Shown here: one piece after another, positions 55,996 through 64,000 of the stretch
How the letters are laid out: each line of letters starts with the position of its first letter
How positions within the stretch are numbered: the first letter of the stretch is position 1
Assembly: GCA_030431255.1 (NCBI GenBank)
Contig: JAUIJL010000003.1
Location: 62,001 to 126,000 of the forward strand
Length of the DNA: 64,000 bases
Direction: 5' to 3'
Source of the DNA: Thermoanaerobaculia bacterium
GTDB lineage: Bacteria; Acidobacteriota; Thermoanaerobaculia; Multivoradales; J023
Program-made: the position numbers and the translations under genes
Notes under the pieces: generated by a model
Database searches by the model: none
Seen by the model: only the letters and a program-made list of their open reading frames with translations
What the model was told of the DNA's origin: nothing

Positions 55996-56287
55996 CGCGG
56001 CACCCTCACCCCCTAGCCCCCTCTCCCGGGACGGGAGAGGGGGAACCCGGAGGCTTGGGCTACGCCCAATGCCCAGAAAAGTTAGGTCCTTCGGGCTTCG
56101 CCCGATGCTCAAGAAGATGGAGCGTAGAGCATCTCCTAAGGTACCCAAGAAGTTTGCGCGGGCACTCCGGCCCCCCCTCTCCCGTCTTCGGGAGAGGGGG
56201 TTGGGGGGTGAGGGCGCCTCGGGTCTCCCGTGGGGGGAGAGGGGGGCGTTGGGGGTGTGGCACCGAAAATTTTTCAGCTCAGCCATG
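55996..56287. repeat. Palindromic repeat cassette upstream of the giant RHS gene
   Basis: About 290 bases holding two roughly 41-bp GC-rich units in opposite orientation, 56001-56041 and about 56175-56214 (each with CCCTCTCCCG and a gggagaggg arm). Between them are two small hairpins, TTGGGC-TAC-GCCCAA and CGGGC-TTC-GCCCG, near 56053-56095. A related sequence (GGGTCTCCCGTGGGGGG) follows at about 56222. The composition is that of a dispersed extragenic palindromic repeat. The minus strand stays open through all of it, in frame with the RHS gene, from an ATG at 56286 that begins one base after the previous gene's TGA. Confidence 0.6.
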
Positions 56288-57259
56288 TCAATCGTTCCCC
56301 CCGGTGCCGACGTTGACGAAGCTTTGGGGTGCTTCCGACCTCACGCCGGACATGATCCGTATCCGTTCCTCTTCTTTTTCCAGATAGGCCATCAAGCCCT
56401 CCAAGGGGTGGGGCACCCGCCGTGATCCTTCGGGCACGGCGATCAACGATCGATCAAAACGCTCGAGCTTCTCCAAACGGGTGACGACATCTTCCACTTG
56501 GCGATCCCCGGATTTCGACGCCGCCCGCACGGTGTGCACCGGAATGGCGCCGTCGACGAATTCCCGGGCCGCTTCCATCAGGCCTTCCGTGCCCAGGGCC
56601 GAGCGCTCGAAATCGGCGATGGCGGAGCGGGCCGAGGCGTTGATTCGGATGGACGGATCGACCCAGACCTCCGCCGCCACGGACCCGGCCTCGCCGCCGT
56701 CGGCATGGCCGACGCTGGCTTTCGCCGATCCGTCGCGGGCTTCGATCCTCAGGTAACGGACGTTTTTGCCCCGCAGCAGAGGCGACGTGCCGGCGACGCT
56801 CTTGGTCACCAGGCTCGCTTGGGTATTGCCTTCGCGGATCTGCCAGTCCGCCGCGGACCGCCTTTCGCCCAGAGTTTTGTAAGGGGCCTCGGTCGATTCC
56901 GGGCGGGTGCCTTCCAGCTCCGCCACCCGTTTCATGACTTCCGCCAGCCGCTCGAAGCCGACAGTGGAGTAGGTGCCTCGCTCGGCGTGGATCTCGGTGA
57001 TCTCACGACGGGCCAGGTCGACCACCACCCGCGAGCCGTCGGCCCTTTGGGAGACGATCCAGGAGCCTCCGTAAGTGTCGACCACCGGCGGCGCGGCGAA
57101 GCGATCACCCCGCTCGTCCACTTGCACCAAATGATGCTCGACGACGAACGGTGGATCGAAAAAGCCTCCTTGGGCTGTGGCGACCGACGCTGTGCACAGG
57201 CCGGCCACGGCCACGGGCACGATCAGGGAACGGAAGACGGGGGAGGTTCTCGAGGTCAT
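56288..57259 (-). CDS. Secreted protein of unknown function between the two giant genes
   Basis: A 323-aa protein with a clear signal peptide (SLIVPVAVAGLCTASVATAQ, cleavage near residue 30). The mature part is acidic to neutral, with a beta-rich first half and a helical, charged C-terminal third (FDRSLIAVPEGSRRV ... YLEKEEERIRIMSG). No domain recognised. It starts 11 bp after the stop of the upstream giant adhesin-like gene and ends 1 bp before the in-frame ATG of the RHS frame, so it is co-transcribed with both. Possible roles are an assembly, secretion or processing factor for them; nothing in the sequence proves this. Confidence 0.65.
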   Translation of the reverse strand: MTSRTSPVFRSLIVPVAVAGLCTASVATAQGGFFDPPFVVEHHLVQVDERGDRFAAPPVVDTYGGSWIVSQRADGSRVVVDLARREITEIHAERGTYSTVGFERLAEVMKRVAELEGTRPESTEAPYKTLGERRSAADWQIREGNTQASLVTKSVAGTSPLLRGKNVRYLRIEARDGSAKASVGHADGGEAGSVAAEVWVDPSIRINASARSAIADFERSALGTEGLMEAAREFVDGAIPVHTVRAASKSGDRQVEDVVTRLEKLERFDRSLIAVPEGSRRVPHPLEGLMAYLEKEEERIRIMSGVRSEAPQSFVNVGTGGND

Positions 57260-57270
57260 CTCAAAAGCTC

Positions 57271-60200
57271 CTAGCGGCCGGTTTCCGGGTTGGACGGGCT
57301 CGACAGAAGCTCGCCCGCGCCGTTCTGAACCGGCACGAAGCCATCAGTGGTATGGAAGGGTAAAAGCAGGTCGTAGGGGTTGTCGGGGTCGAGGTCCAGC
57401 CACGGGATGCCTGAGCGATGCTCCAGGCGTAGGGTGTCGGGCCACGACACCCGATCGTAGGCGTGGCCGTCGAATCGGCCGATGAAGAGCGGGAGGTCGC
57501 CCGAGGTGTCGAAGATCAACATCGAGCTATCGGTGAGCACCGCTGTGCGCTCCGATCCCGGGGTGCCGAGATGGTCGGCCGAAGCGGCGGAAATCGCCGG
57601 GCCGTCGAGCTCGACGCTGTGGACCGGGGTCGGTAGGTCGGAGCCGGGCTCGAAGCGTAACCACTGTAGCGTGTGGCTGTCGGCCACCAGCACGCCGAGC
57701 CGATCGACACCGAGGGGCGCGGCCGAGGGGGGCAGGGCGTAGAGGCTCGTGCTCGTGCCGTCGTCGTGGATCACCATCAGCACGTCGACGTCGCGCTCGG
57801 GATCGACGGGGGTGCCGTCGGTGGGTCGGGGCCAGCTGCCGTGGATGACGGTCATGCCGGCATCGGAGGCGCGCCAAGCCTTGGCTCGGGCGTGGATCCA
57901 AGGCAGACGGGCCAAGACCTGATGCTCGCCCGCTGGGTGCTCGCCCGCTGGGTGCTCGTCCGCTGGGTGGTCGTCAGAGCTCAGGCTCCGGCGCAGGATC
58001 AGCTCGTCGCTTTGACCCTTGGCCGGGTCATCGTCCGGGTCTTCAGCAAGGCTCAACCAGAAATCGGCCGTGCCGAAGACGCCGCCGACGAAGCGCTCGC
58101 CGGCGGGTAGGCCCATGGGCGCTGCCTTCAGGATCTCGACGGGGCCGGCTGAGGGGGGCTCGAAGCTCGGCTCGGCTACCGACGACCCGGCCACCGAAGA
58201 GCCATCGGGGCGATCACTGGCGCTAGAGGTAGGCCTCCAACCCATGGATTCCGCCGACGGTAGGGCCGGCAGACGCAGCGGGCTGCCGTAGGCGAGCTCG
58301 CCGTGATCGTCGACCGCGGTCAGGGTCAGCTGATCGCCGACCGCACCGGTCCAATGGAAGGTGGCGCCGTCTTGCCACGGCTGAGTCTCACGGCGCGAGC
58401 CGTCGCTCAGCCACAGCTCGGCGATGCCGTCGGCGTCGTCGAAGGCATCCGCCGCCACCCGCACCCGATAGGAGCCCGGCACCTGCCCCAGGTCGAGCTC
58501 CACCCCTTGCTCGAAGAGCTTGGGCGCGCCCTGGTTGGGATCGAGGGTCAGGCCCACGGGCGTGGTCAGGATGACGCCGTTTTCGTAGATCGGATCCACC
58601 GACACCAAGCGCGCGCCGCCGGTGACCGTGACTTGGTCGAAGCGGTAGACGCCTTGGAAGGTGTATCCGGGTTGCAGGCTGAGGGTTTCCGCGCCGTTGG
58701 GGGCCAGACGGGCTTGCAAGCCGTCGATCTCAGCGACACGCCAGCGGCCCACCAGGGATCCGCCGTTGTTGATCTCCACCCAATGGCCGACGAAGTAGTC
58801 GGGGATCGTCGCGGCCAGGTCGGTGACCAAGAGATCACCCGCCGTGCCCGCCTGGGCGGTGCCCGTGCCAAAGGCCGGCATCACGGTATCCCCGCCGGCC
58901 AGACCGGCATTGTCGACGATCAACCGGCCGTCGGTGTCGGTGCCGGAGCGCAGGTAGAGCACACCGGCGCCGCCCTCTCGGTAGTGGGTGCCGCCGTTGA
59001 CGGTGATGTGGTCGAGCACCGTGCCGGTCGCTGTGTCGTAGTAGATCGCCACCGCGCCACCGCCGCCGGAGCCGTAATTCGAGCCCTCCGACGCGCCACC
59101 GTAGACGTTGATGGTGCCGTCGCCGCCGAGGGTGGCCCGGGCGGTCAACCACACCGAGCCACCGGCGCCGGCGCGGGTGCCGCTGCGCCCGCTGGGACCT
59201 TCGCCGAAGGCGTCGACGTCGCCGTCGAGGGTGATGCTCTCCGCGATGACCTTGATCACGCCGCCACCCCGATCGCCGTCGTTGGAGCCGTCGCCGCCGC
59301 CACCGTGCTCAAACGGACGATAGACGCTGCCGTAGCTGGTGCCCGGGCTGTAGCCGCCGAGCCCGAGATGGCTGCCACCGCCCAAGCCGCCGGGACCGCC
59401 GGCGCCCGGATAGGTGTGGTTGTAGCGATAACCCCGTTTCGACGCGTCGAGACGGGCACCCGCCTCCAACACGAAGTCGCCGCTCAGCTCGATCACCAAG
59501 CTCTTGGGATCGCTGGGGGAGGGCGTGACTTCATGGCGCACCACGGCGCCGTCGAGCAAGGTCAGGTGGCCGCCCTCGATGCGGGAGGTCAGCACCTCTC
59601 CCGGGCCCATGGTCATTTGGACCTGGGTCCGGATGGGATCGTCGCTGCGGTATTGCACGTCGCCGACGATGTCCAGGTTGTCGAAGAGGTAGACGCCCTG
59701 GAAGCCGTCACCTTCGGCGATGTCGGGCGCGCCGCTGGGACCGGAGCCGTCGAGGCGCACGGTGCCGTCGAGGATCTCGACGATGCGATAAGCACCTTCG
59801 ACGGAGCCGTCCGCCGCGCTGGTGATCTCCACCCAATGGCCCACGAAGTAGCCTTGGATGGAGGTCCGATCGGTGATCAGCGTGTCGCCCGCCGAGCCGG
59901 CTTGGGCCACGCCCGCGCCGAGGGACGGCAGATCGGTCCAATCCGAGTCCACGGGGCCGGCGTCGAGGCGCAGGTCGCCGTAGGTGGCCGCCGGGCCGTG
60001 GAGGTAGATCGTGCCGGTGCCGCCCTGGCGGTAGTGATCGCCACCGTAGGCCCGCAGGTTGTCGAGCACGGTGCCGTCCACGCCGCCGAAGTAGAGGGCC
60101 ACCGCACCGCCGCCACCGGAGCCGTAATTCGAGCCCTCCGAGGCGCCGCCTTTGGCTTCGACCAAGCCGTCGCCGCGCAGCAATCCGCCGACCTCGACCC

Positions 60201-63200
60201 ACAGCGAGCCACCGGCGCCGCCACGGGTGCCGCTACGGCCGCTGGGGCCTTCACCGTTGGCGCGGATGGCGCTGTCGCCGGCGGTGAAAATCAGATCACC
60301 GGCGGCGAAGATCCGCGCTACGCCGCCACCCCGGTCACCGTCGTTGGAGCCGTCACCACCGCCGCCGTATTCGTGGGGTCGGTAAAGGCTGCCGTAGGTG
60401 GATCCAGGAGCGTAACCACCGCGACCCATATGACTGCCACCGCCGAGGCCCGTGGGTCCGGTTTCGCCGGGATAGCGATCGTTGTAGCGGTAGCCCCGCT
60501 CCGAGACATCGATCGACGCCCCCGCTCCGAGGGTCAGATCGCCGGTGAGGTCGATTTCCAAGGTCTCGAAACGGCTCTGCTGGTAGAGCGGATGTTGCAG
60601 CACCGTATGGTCGGTGAGCACCAAGTCGCCCGCCAGAATTTGACGGGTGGTGATCACGCCGTCCAGGGTTTCGGTGTCGTCGACCACGATCGGATCCTCC
60701 GACGCCAAGGGCACCGCGCCACGCACGGTCATGTTGTCGAAGCGGTAGACGCCCTGCCACGACCAACCGGGCTGCAAGGCCGGGGTGCCGAAGTCACCGT
60801 TGGCCTCCAGCTCGACGGCGAAGCCGTTGGTGGCGGCGATTCGCCACGTGCCCCGATGGACGCCCGAGCCGTCGTAGATCTCCACCCAATGGCCTTCGAA
60901 GTAGGCCGGCACCTCGGTGGCGCGATCGGTCATCAAGGTGGTGGTCACAGTGCCCGCCTGGCTGGTGCCCGCACCCAAGGACGGCAGGACCGTCCAGGTG
61001 CCCGCGACGGTTGAGTTGTCGATCAAGAGATCGCCGAATTTCGCGCCCGGGCCGAGCAAATAGACGGAGCCGGCGCCGCCCCGGCGATGGTTGTTGCCGC
61101 CGAAGGTCCGCAGGTTTTCGAGCACGGTGCCGACGGTGCCCGCGTATTCGATGGCGATGGCGCCGCCACCGCCGGAGCCGTATTGCGAGCCTTCCGACGC
61201 ACCGCCGAGAGCTTCGATCGAGCCGTCACCGGTGATCTGTTGGCTCAGCCGGATCCACACCGAGCCACCGGCACCGGCGCGGGTGCCGCTGCGCCCGCTG
61301 GGACCTTCGCCGTTGGCGCGAATGGCGCTGCCGGTGCCGCGCAGCTCGAGGTTGCGAGCGGTGATTTCCACGATGCCGCCGCCCCGATCACCGTCGTTGG
61401 AGCCGTCGCCGCCGCCACCGGCTTCCCGCGGCCGGTAGACCGAGCCGTAGGTGGTGCCCGGGAAGTAGCCGCCGAGGCCGATGTGACTGCCGCCGCCGAG
61501 GCTGGTTGGCCCGGTTTCGCCGGGATAGGTGTGGTTGTAGCGATAGCCCAGGCGGGACACGTCGATGGCCGCGCCGTCCTCGATCACCAAGTCACCGGTG
61601 AGCTCGATCACCAGCCGCTCCTCGCTGCCCGGTGCCGCGGTCAGCGGATGGCTGAGCACGGTTCCCGGGCTCAGGGTCAGGTTGTGGGCGCTGATGTGAC
61701 GGGTCTCGATGTTGCCCGAGAGCACCTGGGTTGCGGCCACCCGGATGGGATCGTCGCTGACCACGTCGACGGTGCCGGCCACCTCGTAGTTGTCGAAGCG
61801 GTAGACACCCTGCCAGCGATCACCCACGGACACGGTCACCGGCTCCAGACCGTTGGGCTCCAGGGTCAAGGTGCCGTCGACGATGGACGTCACCCGCCAG
61901 GTGCCTTCCAGCTGGCCGGCGGGGTTGTAAATCTCCACCCAATGGCCGACGAAGTAGGGCTGGATCGCCGCCTGCTCGGTGACCAACACCGCGCCGCCGG
62001 AGCCGGCTTGGGCGGTGCCGGTACCGAGGGCCGGCAGGATGGTCGGCGCTCCGACCACCGTCGAGTTGTCGACCAACAGATCGCCGTAGTCCGATCCCGG
62101 GCCGTGGAGGTAGACGGAGCCGGCACCGCCGCGCCGGTGGTTGTCGCCGCCGTAGGCCAAGAGCTGGTCGAGCACCGCGCCCGAGGCCCCGCCGTGGTAG
62201 ATGGCGATGGCGCCGCCACCACCGGAGCCGTATTGCGAGCCTTCCGACTCGCCACCGCGGACCTCGATGCTGCCGTTGCCGGAGAGGCTGCCGGTGAGCG
62301 AGATCCAAACGGAGCCGCCGGCGCCGCCGCGGGTGCCGCTGCGACCGCTGGGACCTTCGCCGTTGGCGCGGATGGTGCCGTCGACCACCAGATGCTGGGC
62401 CTCGATGCGCACCACGCCACCGCCCCGATCGCCGTCGCTGGAGCCGTCGCCGCCACCGCCGTGCTCCTGCGGTCGGTAGACCGAGCCGTAGGTGCTACCC
62501 GAGCTGAGGCCGCCCTTGCCGATGTGGCTGCCGCCACCGAGGCCCGAAGGCCCGGATTCGCCGGGGTAGGTGTGGTTGTAGCGATAACCCTTGTGGGAGA
62601 CGTCGATGGTAGCGCCGTCTTCGATGGTCAGGGTGCCGGAGAGCTTCACCAGCAGGCTTTCCGGGTTGTTGGGATCGGGGGTCACCGGGTGGGTGAGCCT
62701 AGCTCCGGCGCGCAGCACCAGATTGCCGGCCACGATCTCGCGGACCTCGACCTCGCCGTCGATCACCTGGGTGTCGCTGACCCGGATCGGATCATTGCTG
62801 GTCACCGGCACGTCGCCTTGCACCTCGTAGTTGTCGAAGCGATAGACACCCTGCCAGCCGTCGCCGGGATCCACCGACGGCGGGGCGCCCGCTCCGGGCT
62901 CCAAGATCACCGCCGTACCGTCCACGGACGCGACCCGCCAGGTGCCTTCGAGGGCGCCGCCGGGGCCACGGATCTCGACCCAATGGCCTTCGAAGTAGGC
63001 CGGAACGTCGGTTCCGCGATCGGTTTGCAGACGGCTGCCCGTGGAGCCGGCCAGGGCCGTGCCCGCGCCCAAGGACGGCAGCACGGTGGTGCCGTTTTGG
63101 ATGTCGCCGTTGGACAACAACAGGTCGCCGTATACCGACGCCGGGCCCTTGAGGTAGATGGAGCCGGCCCCGCCTTCACGGGAGTGGGCGCCGCCCCAGG

Positions 63201-64000
63201 CTTTCAGGTTGGCTTCCAGCACCGGATCCAAAGCGGTGCCGAATTCGAGGGCGATGGCGCCGCCGCCACCGGAGCCGTAGCTCGAGCCTTCCGAATCACC
63301 ACCGCGGGCTTCGATCACACCCGGTCCGGCGATCGAGCCTTCGGCGCTGATCCAAATCGAGCCGCCGGCGCCGGCGCGGGTGCCGCTGCGCCCGCTGGGA
63401 CCTTCGCCGTTTGCGCGGATGGCGCTGGTGGCATCGAGCAGCAGGACGTTGTCGGCGAAAAGGCGCAGGACACCGCCACCGCGATCACCGTCATTAGAGC
63501 CGTCGCCGCCGCCGCCCGCCTCCCGCGGTCGATAGACCGAGCCGTAGGTGGTGCCCGGGCTGTAGCCACCCCGGCCGATGTGGCTGCCGCCACCGAGGCC
63601 GCCGGGCCCGGATTCGCCGGGGTAGGTGTGGTTGTAGCGATAACCCTGTTTGGACACGTCGATGGACGCCCCGGCCTCGATCACCAAGTCGCCGGCGAGA
63701 TCCACCGTCAAGGCGCGCGGATCCGTGGGCGACGGGGTCACGGGGTGGGTGAGCTGAGCGTTTTGCCGCAGGCGCATGCTGCCGGCCGTGATCTCGTCGA
63801 GGGTGACGCTGCCGTCGATATCGACATTGCCCGTGACCCGCAGCACGTCGGTGCGCAGCAGAGGAATCGAGCCGCCGAGGGTCAGGTTGTCGAAGTAGTA
63901 GGCGCCCTGCCACAGGTCGCCGGGATCGACGCTCGGCGGCACTCCGTCCACGGTTTCGAGCACGATCAGACCACCGACGATGTCGGCGATGCGATAGACG
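57271..64000 (-). CDS. Giant Gly-rich tandem-repeat adhesin-like protein, 5' end outside window
   Basis: At least 2,240 codons, open to the window edge. It consists of units of about 350 aa, each with a beta-helix-like front, the signature GYRYNHTYPGE followed by a very Gly/Ser-rich stretch (GGGGDGSNDGDRGGG, GEGPSGRSGTR, YGSGGGGA), and a short strand-rich end (AYFEGHWVEI). Five GYRYN signatures lie in the window. A 450-residue C-terminal domain after the last unit includes a DHPADEHPAGEHPAGEH repeat and a beta-propeller-like tail (LGVLVADSHTLQWLRFEP, LTDSSMLIFDTSGDLPLFI). No catalytic motif was seen. It resembles large surface/adhesin proteins. The next gene is 11 bp downstream. Confidence 0.75.
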   Translation of the reverse strand, partial: VYRIADIVGGLIVLETVDGVPPSVDPGDLWQGAYYFDNLTLGGSIPLLRTDVLRVTGNVDIDGSVTLDEITAGSMRLRQNAQLTHPVTPSPTDPRALTVDLAGDLVIEAGASIDVSKQGYRYNHTYPGESGPGGLGGGSHIGRGGYSPGTTYGSVYRPREAGGGGDGSNDGDRGGGVLRLFADNVLLLDATSAIRANGEGPSGRSGTRAGAGGSIWISAEGSIAGPGVIEARGGDSEGSSYGSGGGGAIALEFGTALDPVLEANLKAWGGAHSREGGAGSIYLKGPASVYGDLLLSNGDIQNGTTVLPSLGAGTALAGSTGSRLQTDRGTDVPAYFEGHWVEIRGPGGALEGTWRVASVDGTAVILEPGAGAPPSVDPGDGWQGVYRFDNYEVQGDVPVTSNDPIRVSDTQVIDGEVEVREIVAGNLVLRAGARLTHPVTPDPNNPESLLVKLSGTLTIEDGATIDVSHKGYRYNHTYPGESGPSGLGGGSHIGKGGLSSGSTYGSVYRPQEHGGGGDGSSDGDRGGGVVRIEAQHLVVDGTIRANGEGPSGRSGTRGGAGGSVWISLTGSLSGNGSIEVRGGESEGSQYGSGGGGAIAIYHGGASGAVLDQLLAYGGDNHRRGGAGSVYLHGPGSDYGDLLVDNSTVVGAPTILPALGTGTAQAGSGGAVLVTEQAAIQPYFVGHWVEIYNPAGQLEGTWRVTSIVDGTLTLEPNGLEPVTVSVGDRWQGVYRFDNYEVAGTVDVVSDDPIRVAATQVLSGNIETRHISAHNLTLSPGTVLSHPLTAAPGSEERLVIELTGDLVIEDGAAIDVSRLGYRYNHTYPGETGPTSLGGGSHIGLGGYFPGTTYGSVYRPREAGGGGDGSNDGDRGGGIVEITARNLELRGTGSAIRANGEGPSGRSGTRAGAGGSVWIRLSQQITGDGSIEALGGASEGSQYGSGGGGAIAIEYAGTVGTVLENLRTFGGNNHRRGGAGSVYLLGPGAKFGDLLIDNSTVAGTWTVLPSLGAGTSQAGTVTTTLMTDRATEVPAYFEGHWVEIYDGSGVHRGTWRIAATNGFAVELEANGDFGTPALQPGWSWQGVYRFDNMTVRGAVPLASEDPIVVDDTETLDGVITTRQILAGDLVLTDHTVLQHPLYQQSRFETLEIDLTGDLTLGAGASIDVSERGYRYNDRYPGETGPTGLGGGSHMGRGGYAPGSTYGSLYRPHEYGGGGDGSNDGDRGGGVARIFAAGDLIFTAGDSAIRANGEGPSGRSGTRGGAGGSLWVEVGGLLRGDGLVEAKGGASEGSNYGSGGGGAVALYFGGVDGTVLDNLRAYGGDHYRQGGTGTIYLHGPAATYGDLRLDAGPVDSDWTDLPSLGAGVAQAGSAGDTLITDRTSIQGYFVGHWVEITSAADGSVEGAYRIVEILDGTVRLDGSGPSGAPDIAEGDGFQGVYLFDNLDIVGDVQYRSDDPIRTQVQMTMGPGEVLTSRIEGGHLTLLDGAVVRHEVTPSPSDPKSLVIELSGDFVLEAGARLDASKRGYRYNHTYPGAGGPGGLGGGSHLGLGGYSPGTSYGSVYRPFEHGGGGDGSNDGDRGGGVIKVIAESITLDGDVDAFGEGPSGRSGTRAGAGGSVWLTARATLGGDGTINVYGGASEGSNYGSGGGGAVAIYYDTATGTVLDHITVNGGTHYREGGAGVLYLRSGTDTDGRLIVDNAGLAGGDTVMPAFGTGTAQAGTAGDLLVTDLAATIPDYFVGHWVEINNGGSLVGRWRVAEIDGLQARLAPNGAETLSLQPGYTFQGVYRFDQVTVTGGARLVSVDPIYENGVILTTPVGLTLDPNQGAPKLFEQGVELDLGQVPGSYRVRVAADAFDDADGIAELWLSDGSRRETQPWQDGATFHWTGAVGDQLTLTAVDDHGELAYGSPLRLPALPSAESMGWRPTSSASDRPDGSSVAGSSVAEPSFEPPSAGPVEILKAAPMGLPAGERFVGGVFGTADFWLSLAEDPDDDPAKGQSDELILRRSLSSDDHPADEHPAGEHPAGEHQVLARLPWIHARAKAWRASDAGMTVIHGSWPRPTDGTPVDPERDVDVLMVIHDDGTSTSLYALPPSAAPLGVDRLGVLVADSHTLQWLRFEPGSDLPTPVHSVELDGPAISAASADHLGTPGSERTAVLTDSSMLIFDTSGDLPLFIGRFDGHAYDRVSWPDTLRLEHRSGIPWLDLDPDNPYDLLLPFHTTDGFVPVQNGAGELLSSPSNPETGR
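57931..57975 (-). repeat. Short 15-bp coding tandem repeat
   Basis: Three 15-bp units (plus strand CGCTGGGTGCTCGCC-type) encode HPA(G/D)E repeats in the C-terminal domain of the adhesin-like gene; the number of units is likely variable between strains. Confidence 0.7.
58600..63990 (-). repeat. Tandem repeat array of about 1,050-bp coding units
   Basis: The GYRYN-coding anchor (plus-strand GTTGTAGCG) occurs at 63631, 62575, 61534, 60481 and 59419, giving periods of 1056, 1041, 1053 and 1062 bp, all multiples of three. Long stretches (coding for RSGTRAGAGGS, the YGSGGGGA region and the PGE-GP region) are almost identical between units at the DNA level, which favours recombination and copy-number change. 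Confidence 0.85.

Noticed and set aside
58303-61014. Open plus-strand frame of 903 codons opposite the tandem-repeat adhesin-like gene
   Set aside because: It mirrors the repeat periodicity of the real minus-strand gene and has no RBS or recognisable domain.
58600-63990. Regular repeats that might suggest a CRISPR array
   Set aside because: The period is about 1 kb, in frame and inside a coding sequence; no 25-40 bp repeat-spacer pattern exists in the window.

Overview
This is a GC-rich bacterial chromosome segment with a Gram-negative envelope signature: an RND pump with a lipoprotein adaptor, and many large Sec-secreted proteins. Two secreted proteins end in a short tag of the type DGFESGDLTAWSS / DRFETGDLSAWSS. 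From memory, that tag is frequent in secreted proteins of Acidobacteriota (Thermoanaerobaculia-like) and some other environmental lineages. The phylum is an inference; no rRNA or other marker gene is present and no tRNA or CRISPR array was seen.

Layout. (1) 1-2590: 3' part of a secreted metzincin-like zinc protease. (2) 2682-7215, minus strand: a two-gene RND efflux operon (lipoprotein adaptor, then HAE1-type pump), convergent with the protease across a shared hairpin terminator. (3) 7562-22127, plus strand: a compact six-gene block, WGR-DUF4132 protein, MoxR AAA+ ATPase, DUF5682 protein, VWA protein, double-SWIM protein, second WGR-DUF4132 protein. It corresponds to the E. coli yehI/yehL/yehM/yehP/yehQ set, but the WGR-DUF4132 gene is duplicated so that the copies bracket the module. 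(4) 22134-29242: a secreted protein of unknown function, a REP-associated tyrosine transposase (RAYT) with flanking repeats, and a secreted LVIVD beta-propeller plus multicopper oxidase pair. (5) 29522-32602: an orphan methyltransferase and a coupled PIG-L-like plus glycosyltransferase pair. (6) 32710-34554: a small gene split by an IS3-family (IS407-type) element with a visible 4-bp target duplication. (7) 34805-64000, minus strand: a giant-protein locus. It runs from an adhesin-like protein (at least 2,240 aa, 5' end outside the window) built of about 350-aa tandem repeats, through a 323-aa secreted protein and an RHS/YD-repeat protein of about 6,880 aa carrying two VWA domains and a C-terminal deaminase-fold toxin tip, to a SUKH-type immunity gene.

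How the parts work together. The MoxR/VWA/SWIM/DUF5682/WGR-DUF4132 block is probably one transcription unit, with 4-bp overlaps and gaps of only a few bases up to the double-SWIM gene. It resembles a chaperone-type ATPase (MoxR) with its VWA partner and several putative nucleic-acid-binding or scaffold proteins; its job is unknown. The 35-64 kb locus looks like a polymorphic toxin system: a very long secreted stalk with an exchangeable, less GC-rich toxin tip, its immunity gene 5 bp downstream, and a second small gene knocked out by an IS just beyond, which could be an orphan immunity gene. The two most interesting systems are this giant RHS deaminase-SUKH locus and the duplicated-WGR yeh-type operon.
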